Source: Methanobacteriota archaeon
Lineage (GTDB): Archaea; Thermoplasmatota; Poseidoniia; MGIII; CG-Epi1
Direction: 5' to 3'
NCBI GenBank assembly: GCA_002687355.1
Contig: NYZZ01000018.1
Coordinates: 1-37,101 of the forward strand
Length of the DNA stretch: 37,101 bases
Below are positions 6,650 to 16,890 of this stretch, in pieces (within the stretch, counting starts at the first letter, position 1; the number at the start of each line of letters is the position of its first letter). Made by a program: the position numbers and the translations under genes. Under the pieces are notes generated by a model that saw only the letters and a list, made by a program, of their open reading frames with translations, made no database searches and was not told the origin of the DNA.

Positions 6650-9229
6650 GTGGGGGATTCCTTGTCCACGCCGATGATGAAGCAGTATTACTCCATCAAG
6701 CGCGAGCATCCCGACGCACTGTTGATGTTCCGCATGGGTGACTTCTACGAGACCTTCGGTGAAGACGCGCGCACCGTTTCACGCGAGCTGGACATTGTGC
6801 TCACTGCACGCGACAGGAAGTCGAAGAACCCGGTGCCGCTCGCCGGCATCCCCTACCACGCGCTTGACAGTTACCTGGCGAAATTGATTCGCCGCGGTTA
6901 CCGCGTCGCTATTTGTGATCAGCTGGAGGACCCCAAAGCGGCTCGTGGACTGGTGAAGCGCGGTGTGACTCGCGTCGTCAGCCCCGGTACCGTCGTCGAA
7001 GGCGCGCTGCTCGACGCGGGGCACAACTTCCTCGCCGCCGTGCTCGAGAGTGACGGCCGCTTCGGACTGGCGCTGCTTGACATCTCGACTGGCGACTTCC
7101 GCGCGGCGCAGTTCGCCCGCCGCAGCGGACTCGAGGCGGAGCTGGTGCGACACGCGCCGGCAGAGGTGCTGGTGGCTCCAGCTGAAGAGGCCGAAGACGG
7201 ACTGGCGGAGTGGCTACGTGCACATGGCTTTGCGGTCACCGAGGCGGAACTGGAAGGCTGGTTGCACCCTGTCGCGGCGAAGGCGCTTGAGAAGCGATTC
7301 GGCGCGCTGGAACTGAAACCGCTGGCAACGACCGCCGGCGGCGCGGTGCTCGAATACGCGGGCGCAACACAATTCTCCGAGCTGCAGCACCTGCGGCCAC
7401 CGATCGAGCTTGCTGCGAGCGAGCAGATGGTTCTCGATGCAGTGACACTGCGCAACCTCGAAGTCGTCAGGGCGGTCGGCGACGGTGGAGTGCGCGATTC
7501 ACTCTTCGGTCATCTCAACACAACGGTCACTGCAGGTGGCGGTCGCACGCTGCGTGAGTGGTTGCTACGACCTATCTGTACGCTCGAACCGCTGGCAGCT
7601 CGCCATAGTGCGGTGGGTGAGCTGGTCAACAAAACATTGCCACGGCGTGAAATCCGTGACATCCTCAAAGGTTTCCAGGACGTCGAGCGACTGCTGTCGC
7701 GGGTCGGCCATGGCTCAGCATCACCACGTGACCTGGCTGGACTCGGGCAGAGCCTCACTATCGTCGGCGAGCTACAGCAATTGCTACAGGAAGAGCCTCT
7801 CGAGGCGGAGCTGCTCGCCTCAACCACCAGTGAGATTGATCCGCACCCTGAAGTTTCGAAGCACCTGACGCAGGCACTGGTCGAGGAGCCCCCACTAGTC
7901 CTCCGCGACGGTGGCATCTTCCGCGCCGGCTTCTCCAACAAGCTAGACCAGCTGCGCGGGCAGGCAACGCAGGGGCGCGAGTGGGTCACTGCGCTACAGG
8001 CACAGGAGCGCAAGCAGACTGGCATCTCCAGATTGAAGGTAGGCTACAACCGAGTCTTCGGCTACTACCTTGAAATCCCGAAAAAAGACGCGAAGAAAGT
8101 GCCTGAAAGCTACCACCGCAAGCAAACCGTCGCGACCGGCGAACGCTACATCACTCCCGAGCTGAAGGAGCAGGAATCTGCTATCCTGCGCGCCGACGAG
8201 CGCGCCACTGCTCTGGAAAGCGAGCTGTTCCATGAGTTGCGCGACTGGGTGCTCAAACGGCTGCCATCGCTGCAGTCGACTGCACGTGCCGTCGGCCAGC
8301 TGGATGCACTGGCAGCACTGTCTGAGGTCGCTGAAACGCGCGACTACTGCCAGCCCGAAATGTCCGAGAAGGGTGCACTGCACGTCTCTGATGGTCGTCA
8401 CCCGGTTATCGAGCGGCTGCGCGAAGGCGAGTACATCCCCAACTCGCTGCACCTGGACGACACACAGCGGCAAGTGATGATTCTAACCGGCCCCAATATG
8501 GGCGGCAAGTCAACCTACATGCGTCAGACGGCACTCATCTGTCTGCTGGCGCAGGCTGGCTCGTGGGTCCCCGCAGCGTCGGCACGGCTGCCACTGGTCG
8601 ATCGTATCTTCACGCGTGTGGGAGCGCACGATGACCTGGTCCACGGCCACTCTACCTTCATGGTCGAGATGCTCGAGCTGGCCAACATCCTGCAGAACGC
8701 CACGCCACGGAGCTTGGTGCTGCTGGATGAAATTGGCCGCGGCACCTCCACCTATGATGGGCTCGCAATTGCGTGGGCTGTTGCGGAGCAGCTCCACGCC
8801 GGGCAGGGCGTCAAGACCATGTTCGCGACGCACTACCACCAGTTGACCGACCTGGCTCGGTTGCTAGAGCGCACCTTTAACTCACATATGCAAGCGCGTG
8901 AAGAAGGACACGAACTGCTGCTGCTCTATCGCGTCGCAGAGGGGGCAGCCGATGCGTCATTCGGCGTCCACGTGGCTCAGATGGCAGGAGTCCCGAAGGC
9001 GGTCACAGCACGTGCCAGAGAAGTGCTCGGGAAGCTGGAACAGGACGCGACCGTGGAAATTTCAGCCGCGGGCGGCCCGGTGCAGGCAGTCTTCGACTTG
9101 GCGCAGGCTGCTGCTACTGAACAGAAAGCAGACCCGCTACGCGACGAAATCCGTAAGCTGGACCTGATGAACCTGACACCGTTGCAGGCGCTCGAGAAAC
9201 TGCATGCCCTACAGCAGGAATTGCTCTAG
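6650..9229 (+). CDS. mutS: DNA mismatch repair protein MutS
   Basis: TPMMKQYYSIKREHPDALLMFRMGDFYETFGEDA..., TGPNMGGKSTYMRQTALI, LLDEIGRGTSTYDGLAIAWA, FATHYHQL; GTG start. Confidence 0.97.
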   Translation: MGDSLSTPMMKQYYSIKREHPDALLMFRMGDFYETFGEDARTVSRELDIVLTARDRKSKNPVPLAGIPYHALDSYLAKLIRRGYRVAICDQLEDPKAARGLVKRGVTRVVSPGTVVEGALLDAGHNFLAAVLESDGRFGLALLDISTGDFRAAQFARRSGLEAELVRHAPAEVLVAPAEEAEDGLAEWLRAHGFAVTEAELEGWLHPVAAKALEKRFGALELKPLATTAGGAVLEYAGATQFSELQHLRPPIELAASEQMVLDAVTLRNLEVVRAVGDGGVRDSLFGHLNTTVTAGGGRTLREWLLRPICTLEPLAARHSAVGELVNKTLPRREIRDILKGFQDVERLLSRVGHGSASPRDLAGLGQSLTIVGELQQLLQEEPLEAELLASTTSEIDPHPEVSKHLTQALVEEPPLVLRDGGIFRAGFSNKLDQLRGQATQGREWVTALQAQERKQTGISRLKVGYNRVFGYYLEIPKKDAKKVPESYHRKQTVATGERYITPELKEQESAILRADERATALESELFHELRDWVLKRLPSLQSTARAVGQLDALAALSEVAETRDYCQPEMSEKGALHVSDGRHPVIERLREGEYIPNSLHLDDTQRQVMILTGPNMGGKSTYMRQTALICLLAQAGSWVPAASARLPLVDRIFTRVGAHDDLVHGHSTFMVEMLELANILQNATPRSLVLLDEIGRGTSTYDGLAIAWAVAEQLHAGQGVKTMFATHYHQLTDLARLLERTFNSHMQAREEGHELLLLYRVAEGAADASFGVHVAQMAGVPKAVTARAREVLGKLEQDATVEISAAGGPVQAVFDLAQAAATEQKADPLRDEIRKLDLMNLTPLQALEKLHALQQELL

Positions 9230-9927
9230 GCTATGTCGAGCAGATAGCTACGCTGCTTCTCATTGCCCTGCTCGTCAAATGCAGTGATGCGTACAGTATA
9301 GCTGCCCGAATCGAGCCCCTCGTCCAGCATGAAATACCAGCCGTATGCGGCTTCGATATCCCACTCATTGTCAGTTGCTAGAGGCTGCAATAACACATAT
9401 GTGCCTCCGGCGACCAGGACGCCTTCTGTACCTTCCTGCAGCGCCAATCGCGCTCCCGTAACTTCGCGGTTGTCGCGCAGATCAACGACAAAAAGTAGTT
9501 GCGTGCCGTCGGGAGGCGACATGGTCGTGTTCCAGTTGTCGCCATCGTCAACGTAGAAATCCAGTCCGCCAACACGCGGAGGCGCAATGTCACTGAAAGG
9601 AGGATTTGAGAGCAGGATGAAGAAGCCTAGCCAAGCGAATACTGAGGTAAGTATTGGACCTGCCCAGTTCTTGCGCTCGAAGCTGCTAGTGTCAATCACC
9701 AGCGGAAGCACCTTCACTATGGAAAAGCAGGCGGCGAAGCCGAATAGCAGCCCGTAGCGCGCCTGCTCTGTCGCAAGCGCAATCTGCCAGCTTGCTAGCC
9801 CCATCAGCAGCGCCCAGACTATGCTGAAAAGTCCGGCTTTCGAGTCACGCACCTCCTTCACGAGCCACTCACTGCGGTCGAACTCGGGAAACTCGAACGA
9901 CGGCTCCGACTTTTTCTTCTTTGCCAT
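9226..9927 (-). CDS. Membrane protein of unknown function with extracytoplasmic beta-rich C-terminus
   Basis: MAKKKKSEPSFEFPEFDRSEW..., three to four predicted TM segments followed by a soluble domain; start at MAKKKK with TATA-like element about 29 nt upstream. Confidence 0.7.
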   Translation of the reverse strand: MAKKKKSEPSFEFPEFDRSEWLVKEVRDSKAGLFSIVWALLMGLASWQIALATEQARYGLLFGFAACFSIVKVLPLVIDTSSFERKNWAGPILTSVFAWLGFFILLSNPPFSDIAPPRVGGLDFYVDDGDNWNTTMSPPDGTQLLFVVDLRDNREVTGARLALQEGTEGVLVAGGTYVLLQPLATDNEWDIEAAYGWYFMLDEGLDSGSYTVRITAFDEQGNEKQRSYLLDIA

Positions 9928-9950
9928 AGCACCGCGCGTAGCGCAATAGC

Positions 9951-9962
9951 CTACAAATAAAG
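9951..9962. promoter_or_regulatory. Shared TATA-like element for divergent leaderless genes
   Basis: ctacaaataaag is centred about 28 nt from GTG 9984 (+) and about 29 nt from ATG 9927 (-). Confidence 0.5.
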
Positions 9963-9983
9963 CCCCCCGCTCGCGCGGCACCT

Positions 9984-12053
9984 GTGGCCCGACTCCCCGA
10001 TTTCAGGCAGCTCTCCGACAACGTGCGCTCTCTCGACCGCGCCAGAGCGGAGGCGTTTCTTCAAGCGCACTGGCGACTGCTGGTTTTCCTGTTGGTGCTG
10101 CTCCTGCTGGGCGGCTTCTCACCCTCTTCTGGATTTACAAAATTCGCACTGTTGGTCGCCGTTTGGGTCACCACACTGCGATGGGCACAGAATGAGGATA
10201 GACTGGAACCTCTTGGCCTCGATCTCATCTGGGGCCGCTCGTTCCTGATGTGGCGCACTGACCGCGGCAAGCGCTTCATCGAGCGTATGGCGCAGTACGG
10301 CACGATCTGGCGTCGCTTCGGCGATATGGGACTAGTGATGGTCTATGGAACTATGGTGACCATGCTGCTACTGCTGGTGTGGCAGGCGTTCCTGGTTTCC
10401 AGCGTCCCCAAGTCGGCCGCCGTCTCCCCAAAGCTGATGCTAGGTTTGCCAGGCATCAACCCGGTTATCCCTCTCGGCTACGGAGTTGCTGCACTCGCCA
10501 TCGCTGTTGTCGTTCACGAATTCTGCCACGGTATTCTGGCGCGTGTCGCGAAGGTAAAACTGAAGGCACTCGGTCTCCTGTTCTTCGCCGCACCAATCGG
10601 TGCTTTCGTCGAGCCAGACGAGGAAGAAATGATTGCGATGCGGCGAATTGACCGCATGCGACTTTACGCCGTCGGTCCCGCCTCCAATATCACGCTAGCG
10701 TTCCTGTTCGCGCTGCTCTTCTCGTGGGGCATGGTCGCGGCGCTCGAACCAGCTCACGATGGCGCGCTAACTGCCTCTGTCATGGGAGACTATGCTGCCG
10801 GAGAAGCAGGCATCGAGCCATGGATGCTGCTTACCTCGGTCAATGGTACCCCCATCGAGAGTGCCACTGACTTCGGGGAAGAGCTGAACAAGACCTGGGC
10901 GGGACAGAACGTCACTGTACAGGCGCTTGACAAGGGACAGCCACGCAGTTTCGATGTCACCCTAGATGACAAGGGCAGCTACTACCTGCAGTATTACCCA
11001 GATTACTACGAGCCGTGGATGTCGGGCAAGGGGTTCCTCGGCGTCGGCGTGACCGATCAGGCAGCCGTCACTGAAGGACTGGCGCATCCTGCGCAGGACG
11101 GCTGGAGCCTATTGCGCTACATCACGCTACCATTCCTGAAGCTGCAGCCGTTCCCCGAACACTTCACTGCACTCTTCGAGCCGAGTGGACTGCCCGGAGT
11201 CCTGCCGGACGGCCTGTTCTGGATGACGGCCAACCTGTTCTACTGGATTTTTTGGCTGAACCTGATGGTCGGCATGACCAACGCGCTTCCCGCCGTGCCA
11301 CTCGACGGCGGTTTCATCTTCGGCGACTCGGTCGCGGCGCTACTCGACCGGCTGAAGCGGCCGGCACTCTCGGCCGAACGCAAGGAGGAAATCACCGACC
11401 GTCTCGTCTCGGCGCTCGCAATTCTGGTAGTCGCACTGGTCGTGTGGCAGCTGGTCGGCCCGCGGGTGATTGGGACCGATGTAGTATTCCTGCAGGCACG
11501 GTTTGACTCTAGCGCAGAGGAAGGGTGGAATGGCGACAGTTTCGAGTTCGACGCGTCGAGCTCGGTCGGTGGATTCGTCGAATGGGAATGGGATTTCGGC
11601 GACGGAACCACCGCCAATGGCGAGCAGACAAGCCACGCATGGGATACCGGCAAAGCCTATTACGTCGTGCTGACCGCGAAGGACGCAGATGGTAGGCAGA
11701 GTCGTGCCTATCAGCCAATAGTCATCGACCAGCGCTCCGAGAGGAACGACGATGTGGACGCGCTTGACAGCGCCACCGAGGCCATCACCACCAACCCCTA
11801 CAATGACGAGGTACGGGTCGAGATTTCCATCACCGGCGACAACCTGATTTTATCAAGCAGCGTTACCATCACGTTCTCTTCTCCCGAGGGGGAGATACAG
11901 CAGCAATCCATCACCGTCGGCTCCGGTAGTACGCAAGTGCTGGACTGGACCGCCCCGGGCGAGGTAGGTGACTGGGCCATCGAACTGGAGTCAGAGGATT
12001 TCGAGTTTAGCTACGTAGTGGCGTGGGAACTGGATTACCGGCTCTCTGCTTAA
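9984..12053 (+). CDS. Site-2-protease family (M50) membrane metalloprotease with PDZ-like region and C-terminal PKD domain
   Basis: [24 protein letters not shown] (HExxH), [17 protein letters not shown]-terminal [35 protein letters not shown] motif. Confidence 0.88.
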   Translation: MARLPDFRQLSDNVRSLDRARAEAFLQAHWRLLVFLLVLLLLGGFSPSSGFTKFALLVAVWVTTLRWAQNEDRLEPLGLDLIWGRSFLMWRTDRGKRFIERMAQYGTIWRRFGDMGLVMVYGTMVTMLLLLVWQAFLVSSVPKSAAVSPKLMLGLPGINPVIPLGYGVAALAIAVVVHEFCHGILARVAKVKLKALGLLFFAAPIGAFVEPDEEEMIAMRRIDRMRLYAVGPASNITLAFLFALLFSWGMVAALEPAHDGALTASVMGDYAAGEAGIEPWMLLTSVNGTPIESATDFGEELNKTWAGQNVTVQALDKGQPRSFDVTLDDKGSYYLQYYPDYYEPWMSGKGFLGVGVTDQAAVTEGLAHPAQDGWSLLRYITLPFLKLQPFPEHFTALFEPSGLPGVLPDGLFWMTANLFYWIFWLNLMVGMTNALPAVPLDGGFIFGDSVAALLDRLKRPALSAERKEEITDRLVSALAILVVALVVWQLVGPRVIGTDVVFLQARFDSSAEEGWNGDSFEFDASSSVGGFVEWEWDFGDGTTANGEQTSHAWDTGKAYYVVLTAKDADGRQSRAYQPIVIDQRSERNDDVDALDSATEAITTNPYNDEVRVEISITGDNLILSSSVTITFSSPEGEIQQQSITVGSGSTQVLDWTAPGEVGDWAIELESEDFEFSYVVAWELDYRLSA

Positions 12054-12077
12054 TAATTGCATTCATCGCACTCATAA

Positions 12078-12090
12078 CTAATATTAAGGA
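12078..12090 (+). promoter_or_regulatory. TATA-like box upstream of hppD copy 2
   Basis: ctaatattaagga about 30 nt upstream of ATG 12116. Confidence 0.5.
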
Positions 12091-12115
12091 CCCCTTGAGG
12101 CCTGACACAAACCCG

Positions 12116-13204
12116 ATGAGCAAAGACCCGATTCCGCTGAAAGCCATCCACCACGTCGAGCTGTGGGTCGGCAACGCCAAGCAGGCCGCCTACTACTATC
12201 GCCAGGCGTTCGGTTTCTCACAAATCGCCTACGCTGGCCTGGAGACCGGTATGCGCGACCGCGCCAGCTATGTGCTAGAGCAGGGGCGTGTGAGGCTAGT
12301 ACTCTCCACCCCACTCAGCGGTGACAACGGTATGTCTTCACACCTTATGCAACACGGGGATGGCGTACACGACATTGCGTTTCACGTTGATGACGCCGAT
12401 GCTTGCTTCACTGCTGCGGTTGAACGTGGTGCGAAAGTAGCTAGCAAACCGCAGACGCTCAACGATGCAAACGGTTCGGTGCGGCATGCCGCTATACACA
12501 CTTACGGTGACACGCTACACTCGTTCATCTCACACGATGACTACGACGGTCCCTTCCTGCCAGGCTACCACGCTGCACCGGTTGCGGGCGATTCTGTGGG
12601 GCTGCGTTTCGTGGACCATATCGTCGGCAACGTCGAGCTGGGAAAGATGGATGTGTGGGCCGGTTTCTACGCCAACGTCCTCGGCTTCAGCCAGCTACAG
12701 CACTTTAGCGACAAGGATATCTCGACCGAATACAGCGCACTGATGTCCAAGGTAATGGAATCAGATAACGGGCGCATCAAGTTCCCTCTCAACGAACCTG
12801 CCGAAGGGCGACGGAAGTCACAGATTGAGGAATACCTCGATTTCTACGACGGGGCAGGCGTGCAGCACGTCGCGCTACTGACCGATGATATCATCAAGGC
12901 TATCACCAACCTGCGCGCCAATGGTGTCGAGTTTCTGGAAGTGCCTGACACCTATTACGATGACCTACAGGAACGGGTCGGCGTGATTGATGAGGACATG
13001 GAAGCCATTCGCAAGCTGCGCATACTTGTTGACAGGGATGACGAAGGCTACCTGCTGCAACTCTTCACTAAGCCGGTCGAGGACCGGCCAACCCTCTTCT
13101 ACGAGATTATTCAGCGCAAGGGCTCGCGTGGCTTCGGCCAAGGCAACTTCAAGGCGCTGTTCGAGGCGATTGAACGGCATCAGGCCGAGCGGGGAAACCT
13201 CTGA
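12116..13204 (+). CDS. hppD: 4-hydroxyphenylpyruvate dioxygenase, copy 2
   Basis: [24 protein letters not shown]..., [42 protein letters not shown]; followed by homogentisate dioxygenase with ATGA overlap. Confidence 0.95.
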   Translation: MSKDPIPLKAIHHVELWVGNAKQAAYYYRQAFGFSQIAYAGLETGMRDRASYVLEQGRVRLVLSTPLSGDNGMSSHLMQHGDGVHDIAFHVDDADACFTAAVERGAKVASKPQTLNDANGSVRHAAIHTYGDTLHSFISHDDYDGPFLPGYHAAPVAGDSVGLRFVDHIVGNVELGKMDVWAGFYANVLGFSQLQHFSDKDISTEYSALMSKVMESDNGRIKFPLNEPAEGRRKSQIEEYLDFYDGAGVQHVALLTDDIIKAITNLRANGVEFLEVPDTYYDDLQERVGVIDEDMEAIRKLRILVDRDDEGYLLQLFTKPVEDRPTLFYEIIQRKGSRGFGQGNFKALFEAIERHQAERGNL

Positions 13205-14391
13205 TGCACCGCTACCACTGGCTGGGTGAACTGCCGAAGAAACGACACATGGCACTGCGCAAGCCTGATGGCGGTGTCTACTATGAAGAGCTCAAGGGCA
13301 ACAAGGGGTTCGACGGACCCTCCTCGCTGCTCTACCACCTTCACCGTCCCACGGCAGTAGTTGGGACCAAGCTGCTGCGCGAAGTCAAGCTGGAAGAGGA
13401 TCCAGACCGGCAACTACGCATGCGCCACTTCTTCACTGATAAACTGTCGCGCGGCGGCAGCCCCACTATGGATAGGGTGCCGATGCTATTCAACAACGAC
13501 GTCGTGCTCTGGATGGCGTTCCCCGATAAGGAAGACGATTTCTACTACCGCAACGCCCAGGGCGACGAAATCGTCTATGTCAGCGACGGGAGTGGCACGC
13601 TCGAGACGGCCTTCGGGGAATTGGCCTATACTCAAGGTGACTACCTCGTTATTCCACGTGGCATCCTGCATCGCTACCGCCTCGGCAAGGACAAGCAACG
13701 ATTCTTCATCACCGAATCAAAGGGTGAGGTGCGCACGCCAAAGCGCTACAGGAACGAATACGGTCAGCTAATCGAGCGCTCCCCCTTCAGCGAGCGTGAC
13801 TGGCGCGTGCCGGAAAACCTGCAGACCGTTGATAAACAGGAGCCGTCCGTCATCATTGTCAAACAGCACGACCTGCTTACCGAAGTCACGCTAAACCACC
13901 ACCCCTGCGACGTCGTCGGTTGGGACGGCTACTACTACCCGTATGCTTTCAGTATCCACGACTTCGAGCCGATTGTTGGCCGCTATCACGAGCCGCCGCC
14001 AGTCCACCAAACCTTCGAAGGCGATAATTTCGTAATCTGCAGCTTCTGCCCACGGCCGTACGATTTCGGCGAGGACGCTGTGCCTGCACCGTATAACCAC
14101 GCCAACATCATGTCTGACGAAGTCATCTACTACGCTAAGTCAGAGTTCATGTCGCGCAAGGGCATCGAATACGGCTCGATTACACTCCATCCCGACGGTA
14201 TAACTCATGGACCTCACCCCGGCCGCTACGAGGCGAGCATCGGCGCTGAAGCAACAGACGAGCTGGCGGTGATGGTCGATACCTACTACCCACTCAAAGT
14301 TGCCAAACAAGCTCTCGATATCGAGGACGGCGACTATAGTCGTTCCTGGCTTGAGAGCGGAGAGGGCTTCGAGGACGCGCTGGGCACCTAG
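13204..14391 (+). CDS. hmgA: Homogentisate 1,2-dioxygenase
   Basis: [15 protein letters not shown]..., SDGSGTLETAFGELAYTQGDYLVIPRGILHRY, HANIMSDEVIYY, HPDGITHGPHPG. Confidence 0.95.
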   Translation: MHRYHWLGELPKKRHMALRKPDGGVYYEELKGNKGFDGPSSLLYHLHRPTAVVGTKLLREVKLEEDPDRQLRMRHFFTDKLSRGGSPTMDRVPMLFNNDVVLWMAFPDKEDDFYYRNAQGDEIVYVSDGSGTLETAFGELAYTQGDYLVIPRGILHRYRLGKDKQRFFITESKGEVRTPKRYRNEYGQLIERSPFSERDWRVPENLQTVDKQEPSVIIVKQHDLLTEVTLNHHPCDVVGWDGYYYPYAFSIHDFEPIVGRYHEPPPVHQTFEGDNFVICSFCPRPYDFGEDAVPAPYNHANIMSDEVIYYAKSEFMSRKGIEYGSITLHPDGITHGPHPGRYEASIGAEATDELAVMVDTYYPLKVAKQALDIEDGDYSRSWLESGEGFEDALGT

Positions 14392-14401
14392 AGACCTATA
14401 G

Positions 14402-15199
14402 ATGGACGACGAACAAGCCGTTATTTTGCTCCTCTCGGCAATCATGTTCGTGGGGGCATTGGCGTTTGGTTACGTACCACTCGGCCTGCATTTTTCCCAC
14501 AAACGTCTGGAGCAGTTCATGGCAATTAGTGCGGGAGTGCTAATCGGTTCCGCCTTCCTGATTATAATTCCTGAAGGGCTGGAAATTACCTTGGGTGAAC
14601 ATGAGGAGGGGCTAGAGCATGAGGAGGGCCTGGAGCCACTTCTGCTTGGCGGCACTATCCTAGCAGGCTTCACACTAATGCTACTGTTCGAGTTCTTCGG
14701 ACTTCCACATGCGGTCCACCATGAGGCAGATCGGGAATTACTGAGTCTGTCTGCCACAATCGGACTTGTAATCCATTCGGCCGTGGATGGATTAGCACTT
14801 GGCGCTTCGGTCACCAGCGGCACCGAGATTGGACTGATTGTTTTTGCTGCTATTATGCTCCACAAGGGGCCAACCGCTTTCGGCCTCTCTTCATTTCTGG
14901 CACACAACAAGACCGAAAAAACACGGTCGCAACTCTATCTGTTGCTCTTTGCACTTACGTCGCCGATTGCAGCCATCCTTGCGTTCTATACTTTGCGCGA
15001 CAGTGCGCTGGCTAGTGACGTGAATGTCGGGCTGGCACTGCTCTTCTCAGCTGGTACCTTCCTCTATGTTGCGACTGTTGATGTCTTGCCCGAAGTGCAC
15101 AGCCACGAACACAATGATGAATCACCTACCGGTTTCGTCGTGCTCGGGATGCTGCTGGTGCTGTTAATCGCCCTGCTAGGCCCCGGCCACGGCCACTAG
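14402..15199 (+). CDS. ZIP family metal transporter
   Basis: AISAGVLIGSAFLIIIPEG, GLVIHSAVDGLALGAS, AAIMLHKGPTAFGLSSFL, GTFLYVATVDVLPEVH. Confidence 0.9.
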   Translation: MDDEQAVILLLSAIMFVGALAFGYVPLGLHFSHKRLEQFMAISAGVLIGSAFLIIIPEGLEITLGEHEEGLEHEEGLEPLLLGGTILAGFTLMLLFEFFGLPHAVHHEADRELLSLSATIGLVIHSAVDGLALGASVTSGTEIGLIVFAAIMLHKGPTAFGLSSFLAHNKTEKTRSQLYLLLFALTSPIAAILAFYTLRDSALASDVNVGLALLFSAGTFLYVATVDVLPEVHSHEHNDESPTGFVVLGMLLVLLIALLGPGHGH

Positions 15200-15205
15200 G
15201 TTCCA

Positions 15206-16024
15206 ATGCCGCCTGCCTTCATCTACGGTACCGCCTGGAAAGAGCAGCACACTGCTGGACTAGTTGAACTGGCGCTCAAGCAAGGATTTCGTGGTATTGA
15301 TACTGCCAACCAACGCAGGCACTACTTCGAAGCGGCGGCGGGCGAGGCGATTGCGCGAGAGATTGCGGCCGGCACAGTCACCCGCGAGGAACTGTTCCTG
15401 CAAACCAAGTTCACCCACCGACCGGGGCAGGACCAGCGCCTGCCTTACGACCCGAGGGCACCCGTTAGTGAACAAGTGCGGCAGTCCTGTGCCAGCTCGT
15501 TCGAGCACCTGCACACCGACTACCTAGATTCGTACCTGCTGCACGGACCCAGCCAGAGGCCAGGGCTGGCGGAACAGGACTGGGAAGCATGGTCAGCGAT
15601 AGAGGCGCTGCACGCTGATGGCAAGGTGCGAGCGGTGGGAGTAAGCAATGTCGACTACACGCAGCTGGAATTGCTGCTCAGCCGTGCCAACGTTAAGCCA
15701 CAATTCGTCCAGAATCGTTGCTTCGCTGTAAGAGGCTGGGACTTACAGGTAAGACAAGTCTGTCAAAATCATGGCATCACCTATCAGGGGTTCAGCCTGC
15801 TGACTGCCAACCAGGAAATATGGCACAGCCGCCGTGTTGCCGAGATTGGGAACGTTCACAACCTTTCCGCGGCCCAAATTATCTTCTGTCTGGCAATGGA
15901 TCTAGGCATCCTGCCACTGACAGGGACCTCAAACGCAAGTCACATGGCGGACGACCTAGTCTGCAAGCCGGGAATTCTAACGTCCGCGGAAGTCCGGGAA
16001 CTGGCCCCCGATGTCGTTGAATGA
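15206..16024 (+). CDS. Aldo/keto reductase family protein
   Basis: GFRGIDTANQRRHYFEAAAGEAI, LFLQTKFTH, LDSYLLHGPS, GKVRAVGVSNVDYTQLE, catalytic D-Y-K-H tetrad. Confidence 0.9.
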   Translation: MPPAFIYGTAWKEQHTAGLVELALKQGFRGIDTANQRRHYFEAAAGEAIAREIAAGTVTREELFLQTKFTHRPGQDQRLPYDPRAPVSEQVRQSCASSFEHLHTDYLDSYLLHGPSQRPGLAEQDWEAWSAIEALHADGKVRAVGVSNVDYTQLELLLSRANVKPQFVQNRCFAVRGWDLQVRQVCQNHGITYQGFSLLTANQEIWHSRRVAEIGNVHNLSAAQIIFCLAMDLGILPLTGTSNASHMADDLVCKPGILTSAEVRELAPDVVE

Positions 16025-16026
16025 TG

Positions 16027-16782
16027 TCATAATACCATTTTACCGAACAAGATGGCAATCGCGATAAGGATTACACCTCCAAGAAATTTCTGCATTGTGC
16101 GCGGTTCGTACTTGTTCGCACCTAGAGAGGAGCCTGCGGCGCCGCCGACAAGGACCGCCAGTGCCAAGGGGAGAATTGTGACAGGATCCGGGAAATTTCC
16201 TACCCGGGCAGCGAGTCCGGCACAGGAATTCAGCCAGATGAATATTGCCCCTGTAGCGGCAGCCTCCTTCTCGGTTCCCAGTCCCAGGATAATAATCAAA
16301 GGTACCAGATAGATTCCGCCGCCGATTCCCACGGCACCAGCAACAAAGCCGAGGATGCCACCAATCAGAAGCGATACAGCTAATTTTCCCGAAGAAGTGA
16401 GATTTAAGCGTAATTCCGGTCTGTCCCACACGTAAACGCGGAGCGCGACGAGGACCAGCGTTGCCATAAGCAAGAGAAAAAAGATATCTTTCTGAAAATG
16501 CAGTGAGCCCCCAACATATGCCATCGGTATGGAAGTTATTAGAAATGGGGACAGTAACCTGATTCGGCCGTGGCCGCCACGCAGAAAATTAATTGAGGCA
16601 ATGCTCGTTACAATCAGATTCAGAATTAGTGAAATAGTTGGAATTAACAGGTAATGCACTCCAATAATTGCCATCAGCGCCGTGTAGGATGAGCCACCGC
16701 CAAGTCCCACGGATGAATATAGGAAAGCAACTATGCAGAAGGCTAAAGCCAAAAAATACAGATTCGGGATTAATTCGTCCAT
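16027..16782 (-). CDS. TauE/SafE (TSUP) family membrane transporter
   Basis: FLYSSVGLGGGSSYTALMAIIG..., GFVAGAVGIGGGIYLVPLIIILG..., polytopic. Confidence 0.9.
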   Translation of the reverse strand: MDELIPNLYFLALAFCIVAFLYSSVGLGGGSSYTALMAIIGVHYLLIPTISLILNLIVTSIASINFLRGGHGRIRLLSPFLITSIPMAYVGGSLHFQKDIFFLLLMATLVLVALRVYVWDRPELRLNLTSSGKLAVSLLIGGILGFVAGAVGIGGGIYLVPLIIILGLGTEKEAAATGAIFIWLNSCAGLAARVGNFPDPVTILPLALAVLVGGAAGSSLGANKYEPRTMQKFLGGVILIAIAILFGKMVL

Positions 16783-16890
16783 TTATTGTTTTCACCTTGC
16801 AAAACGGAGACTGGGTAAAAGATAACGGGCATTAACTCTTCAAGGTTGAACACCTGAAAGCCTAATACCGCCTGTCTGAAGTCAGCGCCG

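Noticed and set aside
6919-8839. Several 100-180 aa minus-strand ORFs within mutS
   Set aside because: Arg/Ser/Ala-rich antisense shadows of a high-GC coding gene.
12023-12115. Extended N-terminus of HPPD copy 2
   Set aside because: It overlaps the S2P gene end and spans a TATA-like box; ATG 12116 is well placed and matches family length.
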